A stretch of DNA of 64,000 nt from AP-15 sp963797115 (GCA_963797115.1 CAWCOH010000001.1:2170001-2234000), one strand, 5' to 3'. Counted from the stretch's first letter, positions 1-8,319 are shown. Numbers and translations: made by a program. The notes: generated by a model not told the origin, from the sequence alone.

Positions 1-912
1 GCCGGGATTGCCCAATGTTGCCCGGTCGACCTCGCGCGGCCGGCCGCCGCCAACATTGCGGATCACCAATTGCAAGGCCCGGCCGATCGAACCATTGGCG
101 CGGTTGCCTTGGCCGAGCGCATTGCCCTTGGCGTTCATGCCGATGCGGTGCCGAACGGGGCCGTTGACGACGACGACCGGGCCGACAAAGCCTGTCGTCG
201 CCAGCACGCCGTGCATCGCAAACCGCTCATCGAGCACCGCCTCGACCGCGGCCAGCACGATCGGTAGATATTCGGGCTTGCAGCCGGCCATCACCGCGTT
301 GACCGCCACTTTCTCGACCGTGGCGGGCGCGATGTCGGGCGGCACCAGGCCGATCACCTCCTGCGGATCGCGTGCGGTACCGTCGAGCATGCGCAGGACG
401 CGCTCCTCGGTCGGCGGCACCAGCGGCAGCCCGTCCGACCAGCCGCGCTCGTACATCGCCTCCTGCTCGTCTTCGTCCGCGCCGATCTCGATCCGGCGCG
501 ACCTGAGCCCGGTCTCGTTAAAGCGGATCTTCAGGCGCTCAATGATACCGGGTTCGACATTCTTGGCGCCGCAGCCGGGCCGCGCCTGCGGCAGGTCGCC
601 GCCGAGCCCGGCAATCCCGGTCAAGCGCTCCCATTCGCCGCGGTCCCAGCCGTAAGTGCGCGCCACCTCGCGGCCCTGCTCGAACCGGATCAGAGTCGGC
701 ACGATCTCGATCCTGAGGCGATGCGAGACGTCGAGGTCCGTGTCATCGACCCGACTCGGCACAGTCTCGGGAAACGACGAGTCGTCCTGCGTAAAAACGG
801 TCAGCCCGCCCTGCCGCGCCAAATCGCCGAGCACCGGCGCCGTCAGCACACAGGTCGGACAGTCGCGCTTTACGACCGCCACCAAGCCGCCATGCGGAAG
901 ATCGCGCAGCAT
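1..912 (-). CDS. Thioredoxin-fold protein with conserved C-terminal domain (partial, runs off left edge)
   Basis: An open minus-strand frame starts at ATG 912 and is still open at base 1, giving at least 304 residues. The N-terminus holds a CPTC redox motif (Cys18, Cys21) after a beta strand, followed further on by a VPTLIRF stretch as in the cis-Pro strand of thioredoxins. About 90 residues are then followed by a second conserved region with RGWSDGLPLVPPTEERV, VEKVAVNAVMAGC and NGPVRHRIGMNAKGNALGQG. I have seen this second region in proteins described near UGSC-type (seleno)proteins, but I am not sure of the family name. Likely role: a cytoplasmic thiol-redox or electrophile-handling enzyme. 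The length of the missing C-terminus is unknown. Both halves read cleanly without stops and with GC-rich third positions. Confidence 0.7.
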   Translation of the reverse strand, partial: MLRDLPHGGLVAVVKRDCPTCVLTAPVLGDLARQGGLTVFTQDDSSFPETVPSRVDDTDLDVSHRLRIEIVPTLIRFEQGREVARTYGWDRGEWERLTGIAGLGGDLPQARPGCGAKNVEPGIIERLKIRFNETGLRSRRIEIGADEDEQEAMYERGWSDGLPLVPPTEERVLRMLDGTARDPQEVIGLVPPDIAPATVEKVAVNAVMAGCKPEYLPIVLAAVEAVLDERFAMHGVLATTGFVGPVVVVNGPVRHRIGMNAKGNALGQGNRANGSIGRALQLVIRNVGGGRPREVDRATLGNPG

Positions 913-1234
913 CAGCCACCCTCTTGATTTCGACCTCTTAATAGGATGCACCGCCTGACCTGCAGCGGCAAGAAGATGCTGCTGAGCGCTTTTGTGCGAC
1001 CATTCCGGGGCCAGACTTCTTCCCACGCCGCCTTTTGCCGTAAAGTCGAGTTGCCTCGGTCCCTTGGGTGTCGGAAAACTTTACAACTGACTCACTCGAA
1101 CACCCTGAGCGGAATGGCGAATTGTGAAAAATCAACGCGATACCGTGGCATGGTGTGACGGGAGATTTTACACCTTCTTGTTCGGCCAACCAAGTGAACC
1201 GGATTTATCCCATCAAATCAACGCCGTAATATTT
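913..1234. other. Intergenic region between divergent genes
   Basis: No convincing gene is present. Short open frames on both strands here lack ribosome sites and recognisable sequence. The stretch becomes less GC-rich towards the sigma-54 site at its right end. It separates the minus-strand thioredoxin-like gene from the plus-strand PEP-CTERM gene and should hold the promoter of the former. Confidence 0.5.
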
Positions 1235-1249
1235 TGGCACGAGATTTGC
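1235..1249 (+). promoter_or_regulatory. Sigma-54 (RpoN) promoter of the PEP-CTERM gene
   Basis: TGGCACG at 1235-1241, a 4-base spacer, then TTGC at 1246-1249. The -24 GG (1236-1237) and -12 GC (1248-1249) are exactly 12 bases apart, matching the RpoN consensus TGGCACG-N4-TTGC. The site lies about 75 bases upstream of the ATG at 1325, which predicts transcription start near 1261. PEP-CTERM/exosortase systems are known to be associated with RpoN-dependent regulators, so site and gene fit each other. No enhancer site or sigma-54 activator gene was identified in the window. Confidence 0.75.
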
Positions 1250-1324
1250 CTGCCTATTTTGCGCTTGGTCCGCTACGAGGACCTCGGTAATGCGTCCAAT
1301 GTACTTGGCGAGGGGGAGAACCTG

Positions 1325-2324
1325 ATGATTTCGCAAACAATGGTGATTAGGCTGTTGGCATCTGTTGCCATGACATGCGCTTGGGGCGCGATAGACGGTA
1401 CCAGTGCTGCGCCCTGCAACACCCCGTTTGTTAAAGGCAACGTCTTTGCGTCTGTAGGCGACTCGACAGTCGATGTCTTCACGCCTACCGGGACGTTGGT
1501 GTGCACACTGAACGATACGACCGGGGCCACTTTCACCACCGGCTCAGCGTTTGATGCTGCCGGCAATTTTTATGTAACGAACTTCAGTGGTAGCGTTTCG
1601 AAGTTCGATAACAGCGGCACTCTTCAAGTCCCCAGCACCTTCTTCACCGGTGGCGTGAACTACGAATCGATCCTGTTCGATAAGTCCGGTGACGCCTTTG
1701 TCGGCGACGCCGGATCCAATAAACTCAGCAAATTTGCCGGCGCGGCCAGTGGTCCGCCGACGACCACCTTTACGCTAGCGATTGGACCGCGCGGCACGGA
1801 CTGGACCGACCTGTCTGCGAACCAGACGACGTTCGTGTACACCAGTGAGGGTAACAAGATCAAACAGTTCGATACCTTCGGGGGCCAGTTGGCCGATCTG
1901 GCCGTCACCTTGCCGGGAAGTGCCGCCTTTGCGCTGCGGATTATTCCTGACGGGGCTTTCGTCGGAGATATTCTCGTAGCTGAACTCGTCGGCCGCTATA
2001 CTTACCGATGGCACCAGTATCCTCAAGACCTACACGCTTCCGGGCAATGGCGGAGAGGACTTCGCATTGAACCTCGACCCTGACGGAATACATTTCTGGA
2101 CCGGTGACCCGAACAGCCTCAACGTGTGGCAAGTCGATATCGCCACCGGGGCAATTGATCAGCAGTGGCAAGTCCCCGCCGCTTCCCAGTTTTTCGGTCT
2201 CTCTGTATTCGGAGAATTAACCAGTGGCGGTGGCGGTACCGTGCCGGAACCCACCTCGCTCGCATTGCTCGGCGCTGGCCTTGCAGGGTTCGGCCTGACC
2301 CGTCTGCGACGCAAGAGTGCGTAA
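1325..2324 (+). pseudogene. PEP-CTERM sorting-domain secreted protein, single-base frameshift
   Basis: The ATG at 1325 follows a strong ribosome site (GAGGGGGAGAA). The N-terminus is a signal peptide of about 30 residues. The body has repeated beta-propeller-like strands (FASVGDSTVDVFTPTG, FVGDAGSNKLSKF). Near 1983-1985 the frame moves by one: one extra A converts GCTGACTCG to GCTGAACTCG. Removing it restores an unbroken reading into the +3 frame, which ends at 2324 with a textbook sorting signal: VPEPTSLALLGAG, a hydrophobic helix and a RLRRKSA tail. The repaired protein would be about 332 residues. The family is exported, cleaved by exosortase and tied to biofilm or exopolysaccharide. As sequenced the product would lose its sorting signal. 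Either a recent pseudogene or a consensus error. Confidence 0.85.
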
Positions 2325-2358
2325 GGACAACCGACAGACAGGTGACCAGACGAACGGG

Positions 2359-2384
2359 CGGCGCCTCGGGCGCCGTTTCTGTTT
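2359..2384 (+). terminator. Rho-independent terminator after the PEP-CTERM gene
   Basis: A 7-bp perfect stem (CGGCGCC at 2359-2365, GGCGCCG at 2369-2375) with a TCG loop is followed by the T-rich run TTTCTGTTT. It sits 35 bases after the stop codon of the PEP-CTERM gene, as expected of an intrinsic terminator. Confidence 0.75.
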
Positions 2385-2579
2385 CCGGCACCCCTCACTA
2401 GCGCCGTTGATAAGCGGCTAACGAGTTCCGTCGGCGCAGCCGGTAGTGCGGTGTGTAAAGAAAACCGACACCCCCGTGATTGGCCGTCGGACGCCGCCCC
2501 TAGAAACCGCGGCAGCGCGCTTGCGTCCGACCTATCTCCAGCCGCAACTTAGGAGAACCCAATTTCTCGGAGAATCGGC

Positions 2580-2690
2580 ATGGGGTCGGGACTCATCTGC
2601 CGCAAATAAAGCGCAAAGCTGGACCGGAGGCGATCCGCCGGGCGGCCATTCGGGCCGAGGCGCTTGGCTTTGCCGATGTGGACGAGCGAA
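2580..2690 (+). pseudogene. 5' fragment of an LLM monooxygenase gene (partial copy of the gene at 3586)
   Basis: About 110 bases match the first 110 bases of the luciferase-like monooxygenase gene at 3586 with scattered substitutions. Shared features include the start region, the CTCATCTGCCGCA stretch, GGAGGCGATCCGCC and the block ending GGACGAGCGA. A one-base deletion near 2586 breaks the frame and the codon after the CGCAAA stretch is TAA. The fragment ends abruptly at GGACGAGCGA, where the sequence becomes that of a VapB-like antitoxin. It is a dead partial duplication about 1 kb upstream of the intact gene. Confidence 0.7.
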
Positions 2691-2691
2691 G

Positions 2692-2894
2692 ATGGCGGCC
2701 GCCCGCCTCAAGCGCCGGGCCGCGCGCCACGGGCGTTCCGCCGAGGCAAAGGTGCGCGATATCCTCCGCCGGACCTTGAGCGGCGAGGCCGAGAGCGACT
2801 TTGAAATCCTCGCGGCCGAGTTGCACGCCCTCACCTCCGAGCGGCAGCATACGCCGGCCGAGATCTGTTGCGGGAAGGACGCGATGAGCGATGA
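2692..2894 (+). pseudogene. VapB/FitA-like antitoxin, truncated and frameshifted
   Basis: The frame reads RLKRRAARHGRSAEAKVRDI, the ribbon-helix-helix core of FitA/VapB-type antitoxins. The family's first roughly 12 residues, which form the DNA-binding beta strand, are missing: the sequence upstream belongs to the monooxygenase fragment. A one-base deletion near 2864 (GAGATCTGTTGC, where GAGATCCTGTTGC would read EILLREGRDER) breaks the C-terminus. After correction the stop falls at 2892-2894 and overlaps the toxin ATG at 2891 as ATGA, the usual coupling of type II toxin-antitoxin operons. It should be unable to bind its operator. Confidence 0.75.
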
Positions 2895-3313
2895 CCGATC
2901 TGGTCATCGACGCAAGCGTCGCGGTCAAGTGGGTCATCGACGAGCACGGCACGCCGGAGGCCCTGTCGCTGTTGAGGCACCGGCTCTTTGCGCCGGATCT
3001 GCTGGTGGCCGAGTGCGCCAAAGTCCTGTGGAAAAGACGTGACGGAATGAGCTGAGCGTGGAGGAGGCTCTGCTCGCCGCTCGGCTGCTGCAATGCGTCG
3101 ATGTCGAGCGGGCGCCGATGCGCCCGCTCCTGGAGCCCGCTACGATGCTTGCGATCGCGCTCAACCATCCGGCTTACGACTGCACCTATCTGGCGCTGGC
3201 AGAGAGTTTTGTCCTGCGATTTGGTGACGGCCGACCAACGGCTGAGCACCGAGCCTCTTCCGGCAAGCTACAATTCGCAGGTCCTCGGGCTGACGTCGAG
3301 CGTTCTACCCTGA
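2891..3313 (+). pseudogene. VapC-like PIN-domain toxin, decayed
   Basis: The ATG at 2891 opens MTDLVIDASVAVKWV, a typical PIN-domain N-terminus whose first acidic residue (Asp7) would hold the catalytic Mg2+. The frame hits TGA at 3053-3055 after 54 residues because of an indel near 3042-3052. Homology continues in a shifted frame (ELSVEEALLAARLLQ, then AYDCTYLALAE with the conserved acidic Asp) and shifts again near 3205-3222 to TADQRL and the C-terminal YNSQVLGLTSSV, ending at 3313. Intact VapC toxins are about 130-140 residues and cut tRNA or rRNA. This copy cannot give a full domain. Loss of toxin and antitoxin together is what selection would allow. Confidence 0.75.
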
Positions 3314-3585
3314 CACGGCCGGAAATTTGCCTCATTCTCGGTGCACAATGATGGTCGACAAAATCAGGTTTAGGGCCGAGTTCCGAAGCTGGCCTTCACA
3401 ACCCTCGCGAGAGCCGCCGCTGCAGACCCGCTGCAGGTGCAGCGGAGGCCAATTCGGCAATACAGATCTTGGTTGTAGCGACAAGCTCCCCGGCAGGCGA
3501 CTGCGGCCCGGGCGGCATCGCCGGCTTGCGTCTTCCCCTGTTCCGGAAGCACCTTTAGTCGACGACGCGATTGGAGGAACGGGTC

Positions 3586-4410
3586 ATGCGGATCGGGATT
3601 CATCTGCCGCATATCGGGCGCAAGGCGGGGCCGGAAGCGATCCGGCGGGCGGCGATCCAGGCCGAGGAGCTCGGCTTTGCCGACGCCTGGACGAGCGAGC
3701 ACATCATCATTCCGAAGGGCGCCCCCTACCCGCCTTCGGCCCTTTTCTACGACCCGGTCCTGACCCTAACCTGGGCGGCGGCCTTCACCAAAAGGATCGG
3801 GCTCGGCACCAGCGTTTTGGTCTTGCCGATGCGCCACCCGCTGCCGCTCGCCAAGGAGCTGGCGACGTTGCAGAACCTCTCGGAGGGGCGGCTGATCCTC
3901 GGCGCCGGGGTCGGCTGGATGGCGGCCGAGTTCGCCGCGTTGGGCGTGCCGTTCCGCGAGCGCGGGCGGCGGATGGATGAGGGCATCGCGATGATGCTGG
4001 CCGTCTGGGGCGAAGACCCGGTCAGCTTTTCCTCCCGTCATATCCCGGCGGTCATCGAGGACATGCGGATGCTGCCGCAGCCGGCGAAGCCCATCCCGAT
4101 CTGGATCGGCGGCAGCTCCGAGGCTGCACTCGCCCGCGCCGCACGCCTCGACGGCTGGCACGGCTCGCGTCTGTCGCCGCAGGAGGCTGCCCCGATTGTC
4201 CGGCATCTGCGCGAAAAGCGGCCGGAGCCCGAATTTACGATCTCGCTGCGCTCGGGGTGGGACGGCAAAGAGGACAGCGCGCTGCGCGCCCGGCTCACGG
4301 CCTATGGCGAAGGCGGCGTCGACCATGTCCTGGTCGAGCCGGCCGAACGCGGGCTCGAGGATTGGCTGGGCGCCGTCGAGCGGATCGCGCGTGCGGCGGA
4401 AGGAGTTTGA
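3586..4410 (+). CDS. LLM-class flavin-dependent oxidoreductase (luciferase-like, F420-type)
   Basis: A 274-residue TIM-barrel enzyme of the luciferase-like monooxygenase superfamily. Start ATG 3586 is chosen because GGAGG at 3573-3577 sits 8 bases upstream; an upstream in-frame TTG at 3571 would bury that site. Seen motifs: MRIGIHLPHIGRKAG at the N-terminus, GAGVGWMAAEFAALGVPF near the middle (the usual helix-loop of the F420-dependent subgroup) and PIPIWIGGSSEAALARAAR near the C-terminus. Members use FMNH2 or F420H2 to oxidise varied substrates; neither cofactor nor substrate can be fixed from sequence. It overlaps functionally with the next gene, whose ribosome site covers its stop codon. 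A broken partial copy lies at 2580-2690. Confidence 0.85.
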   Translation: MRIGIHLPHIGRKAGPEAIRRAAIQAEELGFADAWTSEHIIIPKGAPYPPSALFYDPVLTLTWAAAFTKRIGLGTSVLVLPMRHPLPLAKELATLQNLSEGRLILGAGVGWMAAEFAALGVPFRERGRRMDEGIAMMLAVWGEDPVSFSSRHIPAVIEDMRMLPQPAKPIPIWIGGSSEAALARAARLDGWHGSRLSPQEAAPIVRHLREKRPEPEFTISLRSGWDGKEDSALRARLTAYGEGGVDHVLVEPAERGLEDWLGAVERIARAAEGV

Positions 4411-4412
4411 CC

Positions 4413-5450
4413 ATGAAATTGGCCATGACCTTGAAGTTTTTGCCGGCCTCCGGCGTCAATATGGATCTCGTTTGGGAGGCGGAACGGCTCGGCTACGAGG
4501 CAGTATGGGCGGGCGAGGCCTACGGCACCGACGCGGTGACGCCGATCGCCTGGGTGCTGGCGCAGACCACCAAGATCAAGGCCGGAACCAGCATCATGCA
4601 GATGCCGGCGCGCACCCCGACCTGCGCGGCGATGACCGCGATGACATTGCAGGCGATGTCCGGCAATCGTTTTCTGTGCGGTATCGGGCCCTCCGGCCCG
4701 CAGGTCGTCGAGGGCTGGCACGGCGTGCCGTTCGGCAAGCCGCTCTTACGCACCCGCGAGTACATCGCGATCATCCGGCAAATTCTCGAACGCAAGGCGC
4801 CGCTCGAGTTTCGCGGCGAGCATTATCAAATCCCCTGTACCGGACCTGGCTCCACCGGGCTCGGCAAGCCGCTGCGCAGCATCATCCACGGCGATCCGGC
4901 GTTGAAGATTTACACGGCGGCAATCGCTCCCACCGGATTGCGAACCGCCGGCGAGGTGGCGGATGGCACATTGCCGATCTTCATGTCGCCCGAGCAGCCC
5001 GAGGCGATCACCGCGCCGGTGCTGGAGGGGATGGCGAAGGCCGGCGTTGGCAGAACCCTCGCCGATTTCGACCTTGCCCCCTATGTTCGCATCTCTATGG
5101 GCGACGATCTCGACGCCTGCAGGGATGCGATCCGGCCACAGTTGGCACTCTATATCGGCGGTATGGGTGCCCGATCGAAGAATTACTACAACGACCTGAT
5201 CAAGCGCTTCGGCTACGAAGCGGCGGCCGTTACAATCCAAGACCATTTCCTCGCCGGCCGACGCAGGGAGGCCGAAGCAGCCGTGCCGGATGCGCTGATT
5301 GACGAGATCTCGCTGACCGGATCCAAAGAGCGGATCCGCGACCGCCTCGCAGCCTGGAAGGAACTGGCAAAAGACCACCGGATCGGATCGCTCGTGCTCA
5401 CCGGGGCCACGACCGAAGCATTGCGTGTCGTCGCCGAAGCCGTGTTGTGA
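4413..5450 (+). CDS. LLM-class flavin-dependent oxidoreductase, second of a coupled pair
   Basis: 345 residues. ATG 4413 lies two bases after the stop of the upstream LLM gene, with AGGAG at 4401-4405 overlapping that stop, so translation is probably coupled. Family marks: MKLAMTLKFLPASGVNMD at the N-terminus, the GTSIMQMPARTP strand, a GNRFLCGIGPSGPQVVEGWH segment typical of the F420-dependent LLM group, and a long C-terminal helical part. The two proteins differ enough to be distinct subunits or consecutive enzymes rather than a simple duplication. Likely cytoplasmic. The pair probably acts in one oxidation pathway, but no neighbouring gene names the substrate. Confidence 0.85.
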   Translation: MKLAMTLKFLPASGVNMDLVWEAERLGYEAVWAGEAYGTDAVTPIAWVLAQTTKIKAGTSIMQMPARTPTCAAMTAMTLQAMSGNRFLCGIGPSGPQVVEGWHGVPFGKPLLRTREYIAIIRQILERKAPLEFRGEHYQIPCTGPGSTGLGKPLRSIIHGDPALKIYTAAIAPTGLRTAGEVADGTLPIFMSPEQPEAITAPVLEGMAKAGVGRTLADFDLAPYVRISMGDDLDACRDAIRPQLALYIGGMGARSKNYYNDLIKRFGYEAAAVTIQDHFLAGRRREAEAAVPDALIDEISLTGSKERIRDRLAAWKELAKDHRIGSLVLTGATTEALRVVAEAVL

Positions 5451-5460
5451 GACCTGTACG

Positions 5461-6378
5461 TCACGGGAGGGTCACAATCCCCGTCTGCGATCCTGGAGTT
5501 GGCGCTCGGGTACCGCCACCATAAAGAGGGTTAAACAGCAAATTGGATGAGCCGCCCACGGCGGTTACCGCAGTCGGGCACACGAAATAGGGCGAGAGGA
5601 AGGTGTTGTGGCTGGCCGACGGAGAGGTAATCGCCAGACAGGTCTGGGCCACCTCGAGATCCATAGCCTGGATCGTGTTCGCCATGGTGTAGCCATTTTG
5701 GATCAGCATTGCGGTCCCGGCCGTTGCCGACGCGGCACCCGAGATGCGCGAGAACTGAACTTGGTCCAACACAAGGCCCGCCGATCCGGTCGTCACAGCG
5801 ACGGTAAAAATGTCGGCGTTCAGGACGTAGTTCAGCCGGACTGCGTATCCGGAGCCGGCGTTGTTGACGATCAGGTGATCAATCTTCGCCGAGTTGTGGG
5901 CGTCCGAATAGTCGTTCTGTCCGAACCGGACGGCGGCCTGCCACGTGTTGGCATTGACGAACAGCGTGCCCTGGAGGTGGAAATAGAAGCAGCTCTTGGG
6001 ATTGTCAGGGGTTCCGCCGCTGCATTGGATCGTAATGGCCCGCGTTCCGGTTCTGGTCGCATCGATGACGGCACCGTCCGCGATGATTTGAAATCCGGTG
6101 TCGGCGAGGTGTGAGTAATCAATGATGAGCTCTTGATCGAGTGCATAACTGCCGGCCTTTAACCAGAGCGGAAGATTTGCATCGAGGGCGGCCGCGGTCG
6201 CGTCTTTCAGATTGGAATAGCAGTGTGCGTCGATCCGGCCGGACGGATTGCAATCGGCGCGGGTCGGAGTGGCCGCAACCCCGCACACGACGGCGGCAAA
6301 GATGGCGATTGGCAGCTTGGTGGCGGCTGCTTTTCTACTACGTTTGGGGAGAAGACGTTTCGTCGCTGTCGCCGCCAT
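5461..6378 (-). CDS. Secreted right-handed beta-helix-like protein
   Basis: 305 residues from ATG 6378, preceded by AAGGAG 7-8 bases upstream. A long basic N-terminus (KRLLPKRSRKAAATK) and a hydrophobic segment end near TPTRA, giving a Sec signal peptide. After it comes a Cys-containing region (DCNPSGRIDAHC) and then short, regularly spaced beta strands (IIADGAVIDATRTGTRAITI, KIDHLIVNNAGSG, ADIFTVAVTTG), the pattern of pectate-lyase-like parallel beta-helices. No catalytic residues could be assigned, so it may be a carbohydrate-binding or structural surface protein instead of an enzyme. Convergent with the LLM pair, with 10 bases between stops. Confidence 0.65.
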   Translation of the reverse strand: MAATATKRLLPKRSRKAAATKLPIAIFAAVVCGVAATPTRADCNPSGRIDAHCYSNLKDATAAALDANLPLWLKAGSYALDQELIIDYSHLADTGFQIIADGAVIDATRTGTRAITIQCSGGTPDNPKSCFYFHLQGTLFVNANTWQAAVRFGQNDYSDAHNSAKIDHLIVNNAGSGYAVRLNYVLNADIFTVAVTTGSAGLVLDQVQFSRISGAASATAGTAMLIQNGYTMANTIQAMDLEVAQTCLAITSPSASHNTFLSPYFVCPTAVTAVGGSSNLLFNPLYGGGTRAPTPGSQTGIVTLP

Positions 6379-6617
6379 GGCTATCTCCTTTTGGAGCGAA
6401 AATTAATCAATAACACAACCTATCATAGTTAATAATATATGACAACGAATTTTTCAAGAGAAACGTACTCGTAATAGCCATGGCTATGCCTTGTATTTAT
6501 CCAAGATTGTTCCAGCTTCAGGTGATCCGCTTCACAGGGAGCGACGGCGCTTGGACTGATCCGGGTAAATTCCGCGAACGCGACGACATAAGACTGCCCT
6601 GGACGGAGGATCCGCCG

Positions 6618-7340
6618 ATGACCGATTTCCTATCCGCAATCGCCGAGACGATCGGCCGTAACGGCTTTGCCTTTGTCCAGGCGCCGGAAATGCACGCGCT
6701 CCTGGAGACCGCCGGGCTGCGCGACTGGGGCACCTTTGCCGCCAGCTGGGACGCTCTCGACGTCGACGCCTATATGGCCGATGGCGGCCGCTACCGCCGC
6801 CGCCGTTTCGCCGCGTTTCGTGCATCAGCGGCAGGAATCATGCGCAAGCCGCATCAGCCGCACTATCAGAGTCGGGATTACAACCTGCTCAACGGCGGCA
6901 TCGAACGCTGGTTCGAGCCGGTCACCGAGGTCGTTGCGAGCCACCCGGCGTTAAGAGCGATCCTGCGCGTCAGCCAGACGCTGTTCGACCGAATGACGCC
7001 GGCCGAGGTCCGACCCGCAGCATGGCATGTCGAGCTGCATCAGTTCCGCATCGAGGCCCGGCCCGGCGAGGACGGCCGCCCGACCCCCGAAGGGATGCAC
7101 CGCGACGGCGTCGACTGGGTCCTGGTGCTGATGGTACGCCGCCAGAATATCGCGAGCGGCGAGACCACGATCTATGATCTCGCGAGTCGCCCGCTCGGCA
7201 GCTTCACCCTGACAATACCGCTCGACGCGGCCCTGGTTGACGACGGCCGGGTCTATCATGGCGTCACTGCGGTGACGCCGATCGACCCGCGCCTCCCGGC
7301 CTATCGCGACGTGCTGGTGGCAACCTTCCGGCGCGAATAG
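6618..7340 (+). CDS. 2OG-Fe(II) dioxygenase family protein (PF10014-like)
   Basis: 240 residues from ATG 6618, chosen because GGAGGA at 6605-6610 lies 7 bases upstream; the in-frame ATG at 6480 has no ribosome site and adds an unlike N-terminus. Motifs fit the 2OG-Fe dioxygenase family that includes bacterial amino-acid hydroxylases: MHRDGVDWV provides the His-x-Asp iron ligands, followed by ASGETTIYD and then DDGRVYHGVTAVTP, whose His completes the facial triad. These enzymes hydroxylate free amino acids or related small molecules using 2-oxoglutarate and O2. The substrate is not predictable. A GST gene follows after about 110 bases. Confidence 0.8.
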   Translation: MTDFLSAIAETIGRNGFAFVQAPEMHALLETAGLRDWGTFAASWDALDVDAYMADGGRYRRRRFAAFRASAAGIMRKPHQPHYQSRDYNLLNGGIERWFEPVTEVVASHPALRAILRVSQTLFDRMTPAEVRPAAWHVELHQFRIEARPGEDGRPTPEGMHRDGVDWVLVLMVRRQNIASGETTIYDLASRPLGSFTLTIPLDAALVDDGRVYHGVTAVTPIDPRLPAYRDVLVATFRRE

Positions 7341-7449
7341 CTGAAATCCGCCGTCGCGGACTCGTTAACTCCAATCGGTGACAGCCGTCCGACGAGACGT
7401 TATCGTCCGCGCCGACTGGCCCCAGCCGTCAAACCGGAAGGAAACAGCG

Positions 7450-8172
7450 ATGCTCGATCTCCACTTTTGGCCGACTCCGAACGGCAAGAAGGTCACGATC
7501 CTGCTCGAAGAACTCGGCCTCGACTACACCCTTGTCCCCTGCAACATCGGTCGCGGCGATCAGTTCAAGCCCGAGTTCCTGAAGATCAATCCGAACCACC
7601 GCATGCCGGTGCTGGTCGATGATGCGCCCAAAGGCGGTGGGGCGCCGATCAGCATTTTCGAGTCGGGCGCAATCATGATGTACCTGGCGGAGAAGGAGGG
7701 CCGCTTCTTTCCGCAGGACACCCGCGCAAGATACGAGGTCACCCAATGGGTCATTTGGCAGATGGCCAATCAGGGCCCGAAACTCGGCGAATGCGGCCAT
7801 TTCCGGCGCGCCGGACCCGATGCGGGTGACCTGAGCTATGCGATCCGCCGCTTTACCGACGAGGCGAACCGGCTCTACGGCGTCATGAACAACCGGCTCT
7901 ATGACCGCCGCTACCTCTGCGGCGACGAATACACGATCGCCGACATGATCTCTTATCCGTGGAGCGTCAACGCCGAGGCTCAGGGCCAGGACATCAACGA
8001 GTTCAAGCATTTCAAGCGCTGGTTCGAGGAGGTCGGCAACCGACCGGCGGTCAAGCGCGGCATGGAGACCGGCAACAATCTGCGGGTCGACCCCAGCACC
8101 CTGACCGCCGAGGAACGGGAGCAGATGCGCAAAATCATGTACAACCAGCGCGCGATTCCAGCTCCTGCGTAA
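7450..8172 (+). CDS. Glutathione S-transferase, YghU/YfcG (Nu-class) type
   Basis: 240 residues from ATG 7450 with GGAAGG about 8 bases upstream. The N-terminal thioredoxin-like domain (1-85) contains FWPTPNGKKVTILLEELGL, KINPNHRMPVLVDD with the cis-Pro and FESGAIMMYLAEK for glutathione binding. The C-terminal helical domain carries QWVIWQMANQGPKLGE and YTIADMISYPW. This arrangement, with TPNG in place of a catalytic Cys or Ser, marks the YghU/YfcG type, which uses glutathione or its disulfide for disulfide-bond reductase and peroxidase activity. Cytoplasmic. No operon partner is apparent. Confidence 0.9.
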   Translation: MLDLHFWPTPNGKKVTILLEELGLDYTLVPCNIGRGDQFKPEFLKINPNHRMPVLVDDAPKGGGAPISIFESGAIMMYLAEKEGRFFPQDTRARYEVTQWVIWQMANQGPKLGECGHFRRAGPDAGDLSYAIRRFTDEANRLYGVMNNRLYDRRYLCGDEYTIADMISYPWSVNAEAQGQDINEFKHFKRWFEEVGNRPAVKRGMETGNNLRVDPSTLTAEEREQMRKIMYNQRAIPAPA

Positions 8173-8201
8173 ACCCTCACCACTGAAACGCCTTGTCATC
8201 T

Positions 8202-8231
8202 CGTCCTCTCCCTATCAACGGGGAGAGAGGG
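8202..8231. repeat. Intergenic palindrome-like repeat after GST
   Basis: CCTCTCCC, a short loop and GGGAGAGAGG form an imperfect inverted repeat just downstream of the GST stop. The same CCTCTCC...GGAGAGG theme recurs near 16.25 kb and, in GC-richer form, near 34.31 kb, suggesting a family of dispersed intergenic elements. It could also act as a weak terminator. Confidence 0.45.
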
Positions 8232-8319
8232 TAAACAGGGTGCCGGCGGTACCCCGAAAGGGGATGCGGCTCTGTCGCTACTTCAACAATTCCTGAAGCT
8301 CGAATCCGCCGGCGGCATC

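Noticed and set aside
8..958. Plus-strand frames over the first kilobase
   Set aside because: They are antisense to the thioredoxin-like gene and have the Arg/Ser/Pro-rich composition of shadow frames.
1124..1324. N-terminal extension of the PEP-CTERM reading frame
   Set aside because: No ribosome site, runs through the sigma-54 promoter and lacks a signal peptide; the ATG at 1325 has a strong site and a signal sequence.
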